From positions 110,752-174,751 of the forward strand of contig NZ_KI421494.1 in the NCBI RefSeq assembly GCF_000473065.1: a stretch of DNA of 64,000 nt, given 5' to 3'. This stretch comes from Bradyrhizobium sp. WSM1743 (GTDB lineage: Bacteria; Pseudomonadota; Alphaproteobacteria; Rhizobiales; Xanthobacteraceae). Positions within the stretch are counted from its first letter, which is position 1; each line of letters opens with the position of its first letter. Position numbers and translations under genes: made by a program. Positions 19,531-28,388 of this stretch are shown here, one piece after another. The notes beneath the pieces were generated by a model that ran no database searches, had not been told where the DNA came from, and worked only from the letters and a program-made list of their open reading frames with translations.

Positions 19531-19683
19531 ATGGACATCTGCGGCTTTCTCAGATGGTGCACTGAAGTGGGGTACCGGAGCGCTGGGCCGAGGATCGAGC
19601 CGGTTGACGAGTTGCGAGACAACGTCATCTGGGAGTTCAAGGCCATCCGAGGGGCAAAGGAGGGGGCATGCGGGCGCAGATGA
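19531..19683 (+). CDS. Small hypothetical protein overlapping a DUF7694 gene
   Basis: 50 residues, MDICGFLRWCTEVGYRSAG at the start and IEPVDELRDNVIWEFKAIRG inside, preceded by AGGAGAACGAG. Its end overlaps the start of the next gene by 16 bp in another frame, a compact phage-like arrangement. Confidence 0.4.
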   Translation: MDICGFLRWCTEVGYRSAGPRIEPVDELRDNVIWEFKAIRGAKEGACGRR

Positions 19684-20087
19684 TTGAGAAGCTGGAGGCC
19701 GGCCGCGTGCAACACGGCCGATTCGCTACCGTTCCGGGATCAGGCCCTTGCGGCGTGTTCCTTGTGCAGGGGCCTTGCGGGTGTGAACTAAAGATAAGTG
19801 GATTCGTCCGTCCTGGCTGGGAGCATGTCGCTGTCTCGACGCCGCGGCGCTGTCCGAATTGGGACGAGATGTGCTTTGTCAAAGACCTGTTCTGGGATGA
19901 AGAGGAGTGCGTCATGCAACTGCATCCGCCACATTCGCAGTATGTGAATAACAGCCGATATTGCCTGCACCTGTGGAGACCCACTCATCGCGGCATCCCA
20001 ATGCCGCCGCCGAGCTTTGTAGGCATCGTTGGGCTGGGGCCATCAGAAGCCGCAATGTTGTTCGCCCAGATGAGCGCGACAGCATGA
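19668..20087 (+). CDS. DUF7694-type, phage-associated hypothetical protein
   Basis: 139 residues. MIEKLEAGRVQHGRFATVPG opens the protein. The diagnostic middle has GWEHVAVS, RCPNWDEMCFVKDLFWDEE, CVMQLHPPHSQYVN and CLHLWRP, which I recognise from DUF7694 proteins carried by prophages and rhizobial islands. AAAGGAGGGGGC before the ATG at 19668 is a strong ribosome binding site. Biochemical role unknown. Confidence 0.7.
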   Translation: MRAQMIEKLEAGRVQHGRFATVPGSGPCGVFLVQGPCGCELKISGFVRPGWEHVAVSTPRRCPNWDEMCFVKDLFWDEEECVMQLHPPHSQYVNNSRYCLHLWRPTHRGIPMPPPSFVGIVGLGPSEAAMLFAQMSATA

Positions 20088-20233
20088 TGAGCTGAGAAGG
20101 ATAACCGAGCGGAAGATGAGGCCGAGCGGGTGCATAAGCACCGGTTCGGCGCCGCCGTAACGCGCGTCGCAAGCGGGATATAGTCAGAACCGATCGCCCT
20201 GTTGCACTGTGCGGGGGTCACGGCTAAGCCGCG

Positions 20234-20626
20234 GTGCTGCAGCAGCGGTATCATGACTTAAGGGCGGCGGAAGGTTCTCACAATCGTCATGCAAGAAGCA
20301 CGATGTTACGCGAAGCCGGTCTAGAGCCGTCCGCCGAACAAACTCGATATAGGTTTGGTACATCTTCGCGCATCGACCAGATCGTAAACGAGGTTACCCA
20401 GGATCCATCAGTCTATTTGGTCAGCTTGCGTTTCGCCCAAGGTGACGCCCACATGATCGCAACGTCGACATCGAATGAAGTGACGACCCTCTTTGATCCT
20501 AATTATGGAGAGTTTACTGTTCGGCCAGATCAGATGCGTGATTTGTTCAAAAGTCTTGCCGACCGTTACCGCAACCCGCCGAACGGACTTGATATATCGA
20601 TGGTCGTCACACAAAGGATGAGGTGA
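20234..20626 (+). pseudogene. NopT/YopT-family cysteine protease, C-terminal fragment
   Basis: The frame reads SRIDQIVNEVTQDPSVYLVS, then GDAHMIATSTSNEVTTLFDP, then NYGEFTVRPDQMRDLFKSLA. This is the C-terminal half of YopT/NopT (C58) effectors: His in DAHMIATS and Asp in LFDPNYGEF are two of the three catalytic residues. The N-terminal part with the catalytic Cys and acylation site is missing; upstream sequence is the DUF7694 gene and noncoding DNA. Only a GTG at 20234 could start it. It is probably an inactive relic of a type III effector. Confidence 0.7.
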
Positions 20627-21114
20627 GTGTTTCGGAGGTTCCGACTGACCTTGCCGATCCCACGCGCGGGTTCTTTCGTGATCGATGCCGGACAGCCCCA
20701 GGCGCATCGCGTCCGACAGTGCAACACCACGGCAGAGAAGACGGATTGGGGCACCCTGAACGTGCGCCCGACGTGGTAGCGGAGCTCACCGCGGCCCTTC
20801 GGACGTTGGAGGGGCACGCTCGACGGAAGCTCTCCGGGAGTAGTGCAGCGAGGGGAGAATATTCAGAGAGAGGCTGGCCGGTCACTCAGCTTCATGAGCT
20901 CGTGCCCTCGCGCGTCAAAGCTTGATGGGCTGCGCTTGCACGCAAGTAGGACCGTTGGCCGCTCGCCACGAGCTCCGCAACCATCCGCGCCCTGTCCTCG
21001 TGGCTGCACTTCCGCTGACGTCCGGCTTCTGGTGAAGGATCTCAAAACCGGAACCGACGCAGTGATAACACTATACACTGTGTTCGTTCCAAGGCTGACG
21101 GTCAAACTGCTGGG
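20627..21114. other. Region without a recognisable gene
   Basis: Only overlapping Arg/Pro/Ser-rich frames on both strands. Confidence 0.3.
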
Positions 21115-21405
21115 CTACAAGGTCGTTTGACAATTTGCTTCCCGGATAATGCCAGGTGACATGCGGCCCTGGAGCTCCTCGCCGCGGAGCGCGCGCAAAC
21201 AGGCTTTGATCTGGAAGACGTCGCCCGATGGTTTAGAGTTGATCCCAGTCTCACACCGGAAGTAGCGCGGGCGCAACTCGGCGCCGGTCGGGCTGGATGG
21301 ATCAGACGCTGTCCCTGCCACGCCCGCACTGATTGAAGTTAGCAGAAACGTGACTCGGCGCCCAAAAGCCCCACGCATACACAGGACAAGCGCTGTCCCT
21401 ACCAC
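21115..21405 (-). CDS. Hypothetical protein downstream of a tts box
   Basis: A 96-codon frame starting 33 bp after the minus-strand tts box at 21438-21457. It contains VFQIKACLRALRGEELQGRM and no recognised effector domain. Its first third overlaps a short inverted-repeat element. Listed because a TtsI-controlled transcript would run through it; coding status is uncertain. Confidence 0.3.
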   Translation of the reverse strand: MVGTALVLCMRGAFGRRVTFLLTSISAGVAGTASDPSSPTGAELRPRYFRCETGINSKPSGDVFQIKACLRALRGEELQGRMSPGIIREANCQTTL

Positions 21406-21421
21406 GCGCCGCTAACTTCAA
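21333..21421. repeat. Short inverted-repeat element, copy A
   Basis: TTGAAGTTAGC at 21333-21343 and GCTAACTTCAA at 21411-21421 form an 11-bp perfect inverted repeat bounding 89 bp. CGCTGTCCCT-R-CCACGC occurs at 21308 and again at 21391 as a direct repeat. The right arm with its inner flank (CACGCGCCGCTAACTTCA) is shared with the element at 38110-38192. Confidence 0.5.
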
Positions 21422-21425
21422 CGGC

Positions 21426-21458
21426 ATTGTACACGGACTAGCTTTCCGAAAGCTGACG
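21426..21458 (-). promoter_or_regulatory. tts box, second copy
   Basis: On the minus strand GTCAGCTTTCGGAAAGCTAG (21457-21438) matches the tts core apart from one position, followed by TCCGTGTAC. It faces the frame at 21405-21115. Confidence 0.65.
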
Positions 21459-21559
21459 AACCCGACGCGGTTCATAAAGCGAAAGCGGCCGGTGTCGATC
21501 GATGCCCTCCTGTCCGGAACGCACGCGTCTGTCCAGCGGACATCCGACTTAAGGGTATG

Positions 21560-21870
21560 GTTAAGCATAGACACAAGACGATCTCTTCAAAGAGGTCGTG
21601 GAACTCGCATATGCCATGTGCCGCGGAAGGTGGCAGCGGAAGCCCATCGATATCTGCAAGGCGCGGCGCTGCGACATCATTCGCGAAAGACGAATCCATT
21701 ATCTCTGCGACTTCGACGACAGCTGGGCCCATCCGATCAAGCGCGAAAAGTGATCCGACAACAGGCCAACGAACGGCCTTCCACTCCTAATCGATGCCGC
21801 CGGTCGTTGTCCGCCGGAAGATGTCAGCGGTGTGTCGGACTATGTCGGAATACCTCGATGTCATAGGTGG
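21560..21870 (+). pseudogene. pRiA4b ORF-3-like remnant
   Basis: Plus-strand frames read RIHYLCDFDDSWAHPIKREK, then in another frame GLPLLIDAAGRCPPEDVSGV and SDYVG. These are the YDFGD-W-H and CPPEDCGG blocks of the plasmid pRiA4b ORF-3 family, a passenger gene of mobile elements. A stop and frameshift near 21750 separate the blocks and the N-terminus is absent. Confidence 0.6.
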
Positions 21871-22200
21871 CCCCTCTCGTCCCGAGCGCGAACATAGCGT
21901 CCGTGCGGCTCAGACAGATTGATCGCCACTTCATCGACCGGATAGCGCTCGAGGCCGGTGTCGCCGCATTGTCCGGAAAAGGGAAGGCGCATAAGCGTCG
22001 GCCAACGTCTCCCAAGTCCGGTCGCAAACCGTTGTGTTCGGCCAAACGCTCGGGGGTCTTCTCGCCATAGGCGGCACCGGTCTGGCATTCGATTTCCAGT
22101 CCATCGGGGGCTGGGCGGCAAGGCCGATCATCTCGCGCCAGAGATCGGAGTCTTCTCCAAGAGCGTGCGCAGGTTCATCATGTCGGCCATGGGTGGTTCC
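21870..22200 (-). pseudogene. IS256-family transposase N-terminal remnant
   Basis: From an ATG near 22195 the minus strand reads MADMMNLRTLLEKT, then in shifted frames EMIGLAAQ, TGAAYGEKTPERLAEHNGLR and a degenerate continuation. This matches the start of IS256 transposases (MNLRALVEKTPD, LREMIGFAAQRLMELE, GAAYGEKTPER). The catalytic core is absent. Confidence 0.6.
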
Positions 22201-23054
22201 TCCGTTGCGTTGGCATGTCGCAATCTAATTCTACCGGAGAACTGCCGGTGACTACCGCAAAGCCGCCGCCCGGTACTGCGCCATTTGGGCGCGCGTCCGG
22301 GCGGCTTTGCTCTGTCGAACTACACCATCATTGGGAACACGACCATGAGATGATGATCGCCCTGGATCGGCTCTACGAGAGTGAGTGTGCCGCCCTTTCG
22401 CTGGACCACCTGCGAGTGTCGCAAGTTCAAGCGGGATTATCGAATGGTTCGACTATCTTGATGCTAGGCCAGACCGTTATATGGGCTTACACATGGCTGA
22501 TGGGTTCAGCATAGTGGCTTTGCCGCTCTTGCCCGAAACAACAGAAGCCTCCTGGCACTGGCTAAGTTCGGTCATCTCGTTGCGGCATGCGCTTCGGTGC
22601 CCCCAATTCCAATGGAGCGAAACAGTGCCAGGAATGAAGGGGCGGGCTTTTTGAGTGTAGGGCGGAGCTTCGGTGGTACATAGCATTTCTCGGGCGCATT
22701 ATGAGAAATGTCGGAACACGCATCCGTCTCGCGCAGTCGCCAGGCGCGAGTATCGACCATGGCGGACCACGAAACGGTGGCTGGCCACCATGGATGGGGG
22801 AGACGTGCTCAAGTTCATCGAGGCCGCCCATCCTTGTGGAGCGGCAGCGGGTCGAGGAGCGGTGTCGGGTCCTCATGAACGCGAAAGCCTTTGCTGCGGT
22901 GGCGCGCTGCCCGGAGCGAGATTAGGTTAGGCCCTCATAGCGGAGCCTGCGGGGGTTTAGACGTGGCCAGTGCTCAGGGATGCTTCGGCTTTCCGGAGTT
23001 GCATCGTCGCGCTCGGGACCACCAGGTGGAAAGACGTCCGGCATCCGCTAAATC
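22201..23054. other. Region without a recognisable gene
   Basis: Frames of 60-100 codons occur on both strands, without motifs or good ribosome binding sites. Confidence 0.3.
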
Positions 23055-24671
23055 TCAGACATACTGCACGAGCTTAAGGTAATCGTCTGTGAGAACGGGT
23101 GAGCGAATAGAACAAGCCGCGTCATGAAGGAAGGTGGTCAGAGTCCGACTGGCCCGATTGCGGACTTCGACAGATTGCCGCGCCGGCGCGCGAGTACGGA
23201 GAGTTGCTAGTTCGGAACTGACCAGGTCAGCCGCTGCTGCGGCGCAATCTGAGACAGAGAAGCACCCAGCAGACACGACAGCGTTTGCCAATCCCAATGT
23301 GGTGAGCCAACCCGCATAGATCAGCACGGCACCGTCTGTCTCATCGAGTCCAGAGAGCTCCTCAATTGCAGCAGCATGGCCTGATGCCGCACCAACAGAT
23401 CGAAAGAGATCGGCTATTTCATCACGGGTGGCTTTAGAAAGGAGGCAGCGGCCGAGATGTGATAAGAGCGCCTCAGTCGGGCCTTCGAAGATGCGAAGGA
23501 TGCGAGCGTCTCGATAGATTTTGGCCAAAGGCGTTCCCTCATCGTAACCACGGCCACCTAACAGCTGGACGCATTGATCAGCGACAAGGCCACACCACTC
23601 CGAGGACAAAACTTTCGTTGCGGACGCGAGGTAAACGTTGGGCGCGCCCTGCGCTGAAACAAGTCGGCAGGATGCTGCCAGCATCGCCTTCACGACTTCC
23701 CGCCGCAGCACCATCTGACCAAATAACTGCTCGATGTAGCTGTTCTCGATCATACGCAGTTTACCGAGCCGACGATGGCTTGCATAAGAGGCTGCGAGCT
23801 GGATAGAGCGCTCAAGCGCTCCAAGACCCATAGCAGCCACACCGATACGGCCCCGGTTCATACTAGATGACGCCGCGCCCCAGCCGTCTTGATCGCGAGA
23901 GAGCACGTAAGCACGCGGCACCTCGACATCCTGGAACTCCAGCGTATTCTGAATAATGCCACGTAGACCGAGCGTGCGATGCTCGTGCGTGACCTTTAGC
24001 CCTGGAGCCTGCCTGTCAACAAGTACACCAACGAGCCGACCTTTCGCATCGGGACCAGACGCGCGAGCAAAGCAAACGATCCAGCGAGCCCAGTCAGCGA
24101 GGCCGATCCAGATCTTGCGGCCAGAGATCCGAACTTTATCTTCGCGCATGAGAGCCGAAGCTTCTATATGCCTCGGGGCAGAGCCAGCTCCAGGCTCGGT
24201 CAAAGCGAAAGCGCAGAGATCGCCGCGTGTTGCACCCCAAATGATATGCTTTTGTTCGGGGATGTGCGGTGCCGCTTCGATGCAGGGCAAGGCTAGGAAG
24301 TTATGGATGACGAGGGTAGAGGCAGCGGAGACATCGAAGGATGCAGTGGCGGAGATGAGGTCGATGGCCTCTTGCAAGGGAAGAGCTAATCCGCCGAGCT
24401 CTCCTGGTGTGGTGAGTCCGAACAGTCCATGCCTTGCCAAGATGCTGTGTAGGGTTGGAGGGAATGCTCGGCGGTCATCCGCGTCTGCGAAATTCAGCTG
24501 ACTGAGGTCAGCGATCAAACTGGAGTATAGTGCAGCTGCACGGCGCTCAGCTGTGCGTTCCTGCGCCTCACCGTATTGGGCGTAAACCTGAGTATACATA
24601 GCCATAAGGTCCACAATGACCCCGGCCCCGCTTCGTGCCAATTCATCCGCGTGGCTAGCTTGGCTACACAT
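23055..24671 (-). CDS. Acyl-CoA dehydrogenase family protein
   Basis: A 538-residue flavoprotein. The core has FALTEPGAGSAPRHIEASA (FAD/substrate contact), SGRKIWIGLADWARWIVCF, LGLRGIIQNTLEFQDVEVP and SMNRGRIGVAAMGLGALE. QLLGGRGYDEGTPLAKIYRD is followed by RILRIFEGPTEALL, whose Glu in FEGPTE is the usual base position. A C-terminal extension of ~110 residues goes beyond typical ~380-residue enzymes. The start is uncertain: ATG at 24671, or an internal ATG near MAMYTQVYAQYGE. It would oxidise an acyl-CoA to the enoyl-CoA and could act with the carboxylase and CoA-ligase genes to the left. Confidence 0.85.
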   Translation of the reverse strand: MCSQASHADELARSGAGVIVDLMAMYTQVYAQYGEAQERTAERRAAALYSSLIADLSQLNFADADDRRAFPPTLHSILARHGLFGLTTPGELGGLALPLQEAIDLISATASFDVSAASTLVIHNFLALPCIEAAPHIPEQKHIIWGATRGDLCAFALTEPGAGSAPRHIEASALMREDKVRISGRKIWIGLADWARWIVCFARASGPDAKGRLVGVLVDRQAPGLKVTHEHRTLGLRGIIQNTLEFQDVEVPRAYVLSRDQDGWGAASSSMNRGRIGVAAMGLGALERSIQLAASYASHRRLGKLRMIENSYIEQLFGQMVLRREVVKAMLAASCRLVSAQGAPNVYLASATKVLSSEWCGLVADQCVQLLGGRGYDEGTPLAKIYRDARILRIFEGPTEALLSHLGRCLLSKATRDEIADLFRSVGAASGHAAAIEELSGLDETDGAVLIYAGWLTTLGLANAVVSAGCFSVSDCAAAAADLVSSELATLRTRAPARQSVEVRNRASRTLTTFLHDAACSIRSPVLTDDYLKLVQYV

Positions 24672-25546
24672 TGGTATAGCGTGGATGCAAGCGCAGCATA
24701 GGCACGTTGTCGGGACAGGTTTATTGCGGCCACCTTCGCTTCCGGGCCGATCTCAGCGCCGATCAGTACCTCAGCCTTGAGGACGCCCAAGAAAAAGTGG
24801 GAGATTTGGCGCAAAGACTACAAAACAATGCTCCCAGAGGGCAATTGGCAACAGATCGCCGATTTTGCCGCGAACCCACGTGGCGCAACCAGCCCGCCAA
24901 CGTGTTCAGAGTCGTAAAACTCGACTTCTGGGTAGTCCAAAGTTCGGTCTCGCTGCATCCTCAAAAGTCATTCCCCGTGATTTGCCTGGCCGGATGCTCA
25001 ACAGCATCAATTGCGCAACCTGCTGACACACACTCTCTCTAAAACAGATATCATGGTAGGACGCTTCGGCGCAGTTCCGGGGCCCGGCAGGCGAAGCGGA
25101 GCCCATCCGCGAGGACAAAAAGAAGCGTACACTAAATCATGGCACTTCCGCAGGACATCTTGTGGTTCTTGACAATGAGCATTCTCGCTGAGGGGTTTCA
25201 AACAAGCCCTCTCGCCATGAGATGTAAGTGCGAAATTGCAGGAAAGGGCATTTGGGCGCTTGGGACCAGGACAGGAAAGTAGGCAAGAAGGGTCGAAAGC
25301 GGGCAGGCTGCGCCGGATAAGCCCCAGACGAAACACTCAGCAGGGCAGCCCGTGAGACTCAAATAGCGATAGGCCCACTTTCCATCGCAGTGTTGGACCC
25401 GTTTAACGTTGACCGAGGCCAAGTCCCCGCCGAAGGAAAAGTCACAAGCAAATTAGGTCTGGGCCCTAGCGCCGTTCATATGGATAGGCGGATGGGTTGG
25501 GCCTTTGGCGCGGCTTGCAAGGCCTACGTTGCAAGCTCGCCCGAAG
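24672..25546. other. Region without a confident gene
   Basis: A minus-strand frame at 24814-24515 partly overlaps the dehydrogenase start and has no recognised domain. The remainder up to the groEL terminator is featureless except a small stem (CTTGCAA/TTGCAAG) at 25513-25534. Confidence 0.35.
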
Positions 25547-25577
25547 CAAAAACCCTGGCATTCGTGCCAGGGTTTTG
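25547..25577 (-). terminator. Rho-independent terminator of groESL
   Basis: AAAACCCTGGCA at 25549-25560 pairs with TGCCAGGGTTTT at 25565-25576 around a four-base loop, followed on the minus strand by T-rich sequence. It lies 28 bp past the groEL stop codon. Confidence 0.85.
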
Positions 25578-25604
25578 ATGTCATCGCCACTTTGAGAGAG
25601 CGGA

Positions 25605-27245
25605 TCAAAAGTCCATACCGCCCATGCCGGCGCCTGGAGGCATTGCTGGACCAGGCGCGGCCTTCTTCGGCAGCTCGGCAACCATCGCTTCCGTCGTGAT
25701 CAGCAGCGCGGCCACCGAAGAGGCGTTCTGGACCGCGATGCGCACGACCTTGGTCGGGTCAATAATGCCCTTGGAGACAAGGTTGCTATACTCGCCTGTC
25801 TGCGCATCGAAGCCATAAGAGTACTGCTCGTTGTCGAGGACTTTGCCGACCACGATCGAACCGTCTTCACCGGCGTTGATCGCGATCTGGCGGGCCGGCC
25901 AGGACAGCGCCTTGCGCACGATCTCGACGCCGGTCTTCTGGTCGTCGTTCGTGGTGCGCAGACCCTTGAGCTGCTCGGAGGCACGGAGCAGGGCGACGCC
26001 GCCGCCCGGCAGGATGCCTTCCTCGACCGCCGCGCGGGTCGCATGCATCGCGTCATCAACGCGATCCTTGCGCTCCTTCACCTCGACCTCGGTCGCGCCG
26101 CCGACGCGGATCACCGCGACGCCGCCCGCGAGCTTGGCGAGACGCTCCTGGAGCTTCTCACGGTCGTAGTCCGAGGTGGTCTCCTCGATCTGCGCCTTGA
26201 TCTGGGCGACGCGCGCGTCGATGTCGGCCTTCTTGCCGGCGCCGTTAACGATCGTGGTGTTCTCCTTGTCGATCATCACCTTCTTGGCGCGACCGAGCAT
26301 GTTGAGCGTAACGTTCTCGAGCTTGATGCCGAGATCTTCTGAGATCGCTTGGCCGCCGGTCAGGATCGCGATGTCCTGCAGCATGGCCTTGCGGCGATCG
26401 CCGAAGCCCGGAGCCTTGACGGCCGCGACCTTCAGGCCGCCACGCAGGCGGTTCACGACCAGGGTGGCAAGCGCTTCGCCTTCGACGTCCTCGGCGACGA
26501 TGACCAGCGGCTTGCCACTCTGCACCACGGCCTCGAGCAGCGGCAGCAGCTCGTTCAGCGAGGAGAGCTTCTTCTCGTTGATGAGGATGTAGGCGTCGTC
26601 CATCTCGACGCGCATCTTGTCGGCGTTGGTGACGAAATAGGGCGAGATGTAGCCGCGGTCGAACTGCATGCCCTCGACGACGTCGAGCTCGGTCTCGAGC
26701 GACTTGGCCTCCTCGACCGTGATGACACCCTCGTTGCCGACCTTTTTCACGGCGTCGGCGAGGAACTTGCCGATCTCGACATCGCCGTTGGCCGAAATGG
26801 TGCCGACCTGGGCGATCTCCTCATTCGAGGTGACCTTCTTCGAGTTCTTCTGGAGATCCGCGACGACGGCTTCGACCGCGAGGTCGATACCGCGCTTCAG
26901 GTCCATCGGGTTCATACCGGCGGCAACCGACTTGGCGCCTTCGCGGACAATCGCGGCGGCCAGGACGGTCGCGGTGGTGGTGCCGTCGCCGGCAGCATCC
27001 GCGGCCTTCGAAGCCACCTCGCGCACCATTTGGGCGCCCATGTTCTCGAACTTGTCGTCGAGTTCGATGTCCTTGGCGACAGCAACGCCGTCCTTGGTGA
27101 TGCGAGGCGCGCCGAACGACTTGTCGAGCACGACGTTGCGGCCCTTCGGACCGAGCGTGACCTGCACGGCATTGGCGAGGATGTCGACGCCGCGCAGCAT
27201 GCGGTCCCTCGCGTCTACTCCGAATTTGACTTCTTTGGCTGACAT
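25605..27245 (-). CDS. groEL: Chaperonin GroEL (60 kDa)
   Basis: 546 residues, full length. VTLGPKGRNVVLDKSFGAP and AGDGTTTATVLA form the nucleotide site, with Asp of DGTTT catalytic. The apical domain contains GYISPYFVTN, EALATLVVN and KAPGFGDRRKAML. The end is a GGM-type tail GAGMGGMDF. It folds proteins in a double ring with GroES, encoded 84 bp upstream. Bradyrhizobia carry several groESL copies, and this one sits behind a NifA/sigma-54 promoter, as known for the symbiotic groESL3 operon. It is probably made with nitrogenase in low-oxygen nodules. Confidence 0.97.
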   Translation of the reverse strand: MSAKEVKFGVDARDRMLRGVDILANAVQVTLGPKGRNVVLDKSFGAPRITKDGVAVAKDIELDDKFENMGAQMVREVASKAADAAGDGTTTATVLAAAIVREGAKSVAAGMNPMDLKRGIDLAVEAVVADLQKNSKKVTSNEEIAQVGTISANGDVEIGKFLADAVKKVGNEGVITVEEAKSLETELDVVEGMQFDRGYISPYFVTNADKMRVEMDDAYILINEKKLSSLNELLPLLEAVVQSGKPLVIVAEDVEGEALATLVVNRLRGGLKVAAVKAPGFGDRRKAMLQDIAILTGGQAISEDLGIKLENVTLNMLGRAKKVMIDKENTTIVNGAGKKADIDARVAQIKAQIEETTSDYDREKLQERLAKLAGGVAVIRVGGATEVEVKERKDRVDDAMHATRAAVEEGILPGGGVALLRASEQLKGLRTTNDDQKTGVEIVRKALSWPARQIAINAGEDGSIVVGKVLDNEQYSYGFDAQTGEYSNLVSKGIIDPTKVVRIAVQNASSVAALLITTEAMVAELPKKAAPGPAMPPGAGMGGMDF

Positions 27246-27329
27246 AAAGAATTCCTCAGTTTCTTATTTTCTCATCCTTCAGCGCGCCCGGCGGGCGCTC
27301 GTCAGGGGGTGAGCTGTGCGAGCGCCGGG

Positions 27330-27644
27330 TTAGGCGGCATTCTTCTTGGAAAACACATCGGTGAGAACGCCCATGATGTCGCTCTCCTTCATGATCAGCA
27401 GGTCCTGGCTGTCGATCTTGACTTCGGTGCCCGACCATTTGCCGAATAGCACGCGATCGCCGACCTCGACGTCGACTGGAATTAGCTTGCCGGTCTCATC
27501 GCGCCCGCCCGGGCCAATTGCAATGACTTCGCCCTGCGAGGGCTTTTCCTTGGCTGTGTCGGGAATGATAATGCCGCCAGCGGTCTTCTCATCGGCGTCG
27601 ATGCGCTTGACCACGACGCGGTCGTGAAGCGGACGGAAATTCAT
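27330..27644 (-). CDS. groES: Co-chaperonin GroES (10 kDa)
   Basis: 104 residues. MNFRPLHDRVVVKRIDADE starts the protein; the mobile loop region is EKTAGGIIIPDTAKEKPSQG and the roof/core has GDRVLFGKWSGTEVKID. CAGGAGACTTGT precedes the ATG. First gene of the groES-groEL operon; caps the GroEL cavity. Confidence 0.97.
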   Translation of the reverse strand: MNFRPLHDRVVVKRIDADEKTAGGIIIPDTAKEKPSQGEVIAIGPGGRDETGKLIPVDVEVGDRVLFGKWSGTEVKIDSQDLLIMKESDIMGVLTDVFSKKNAA

Positions 27645-27704
27645 ACAAGTCTCCTGAGCGTCTGAACAAGTTGGAGATAGTCACATTGTGACGAGCCCAA
27701 TTAT

Positions 27705-27720
27705 AGCAAGAGTCAGGCCA
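27705..27720 (-). promoter_or_regulatory. Sigma-54 (-24/-12) promoter of groESL
   Basis: TGGCCTGACTCTTGCT on the minus strand has GG and GC at the required 10-bp spacing and matches TGGC-N7-TTGC. It lies 61-76 bp before the groES ATG. The matching activator site is at 27825-27840. Confidence 0.8.
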
Positions 27721-27824
27721 AAAATGAGCTGAACGATCATGCCTGCAGTTCTGCTGAATCGTTGCGCGGCCTGCGCGTGTCTTTGTCCGTAAGCAAACGC
27801 CCTCAGGTACACAGCCCGCCAAGC

Positions 27825-27840
27825 TGTTGCGAAAATGACA
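27825..27840 (-). promoter_or_regulatory. NifA upstream activator sequence
   Basis: TGTCATTTTCGCAACA is a perfect TGT-N10-ACA NifA site, about 113 bp upstream of the -24 element, a normal distance for a NifA enhancer site. Confidence 0.8.
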
Positions 27841-28346
27841 TTGCGTTTCGTCGGAACACCCGGTTGATCACAGGATTCCTCAACTTGGCGGCCCTTACAC
27901 CGATCGACGCGCCGCGTATTTCGACGGCGGCGGCCTGGCTGCACACAATTGGTTCGTCTTACAGCAGCATCTAGTAGCCGGGGAAACGTACGGCGCACAA
28001 GATTCTTTCGAAGGGCGGGTTCGAACAATATGAGATCCTCGCGTAATAACAATTATGCCGACTATCTAGAGCGCGGGACCTTCAAGAATTGATCTGGACC
28101 GAGCTCGATCAGGTCATTGCACGCTGCGGCACGAACACAGCAGAGGCGCGCCATGACGAAGGCGCACGGCGGTCTCCAGACAGCGAGAGGCAATTTGCAT
28201 TGCAGGGCAGTCGCTGCACCTATCGGTCCGAGAGGTTTCCCTTTTGATGTCGATGGCATCCAAATAGCCGTCATGGATCAAGGGGACTGAGGGGCATATG
28301 AACTATATACGTTGATATACGTTGTGCCGGCGCATCTGGCGTGTGA
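27841..28346. other. Divergent intergenic region
   Basis: Separates groESL from the FkbM gene. A minus-strand frame (28052-27681) runs through the NifA site and sigma-54 promoter, so I do not call it a gene. Near 28303-28323 the plus strand repeats TATACGTTG twice. Confidence 0.35.
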
Positions 28347-28388
28347 TTGCAGCTTCGAAGTTCGAAATTCACGCGATCTCCGCGCCCA

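Noticed and set aside
26349..27312. Long open frames antisense to groEL (up to 297 codons)
   Set aside because: They mirror the strongly biased codon usage of groEL in GC-rich DNA and have no independent features.
27681..28052. 123-codon minus-strand frame upstream of groES ending in a hydrophobic tail
   Set aside because: It runs through the NifA site and the sigma-54 promoter; a transcript from that promoter would not contain it.
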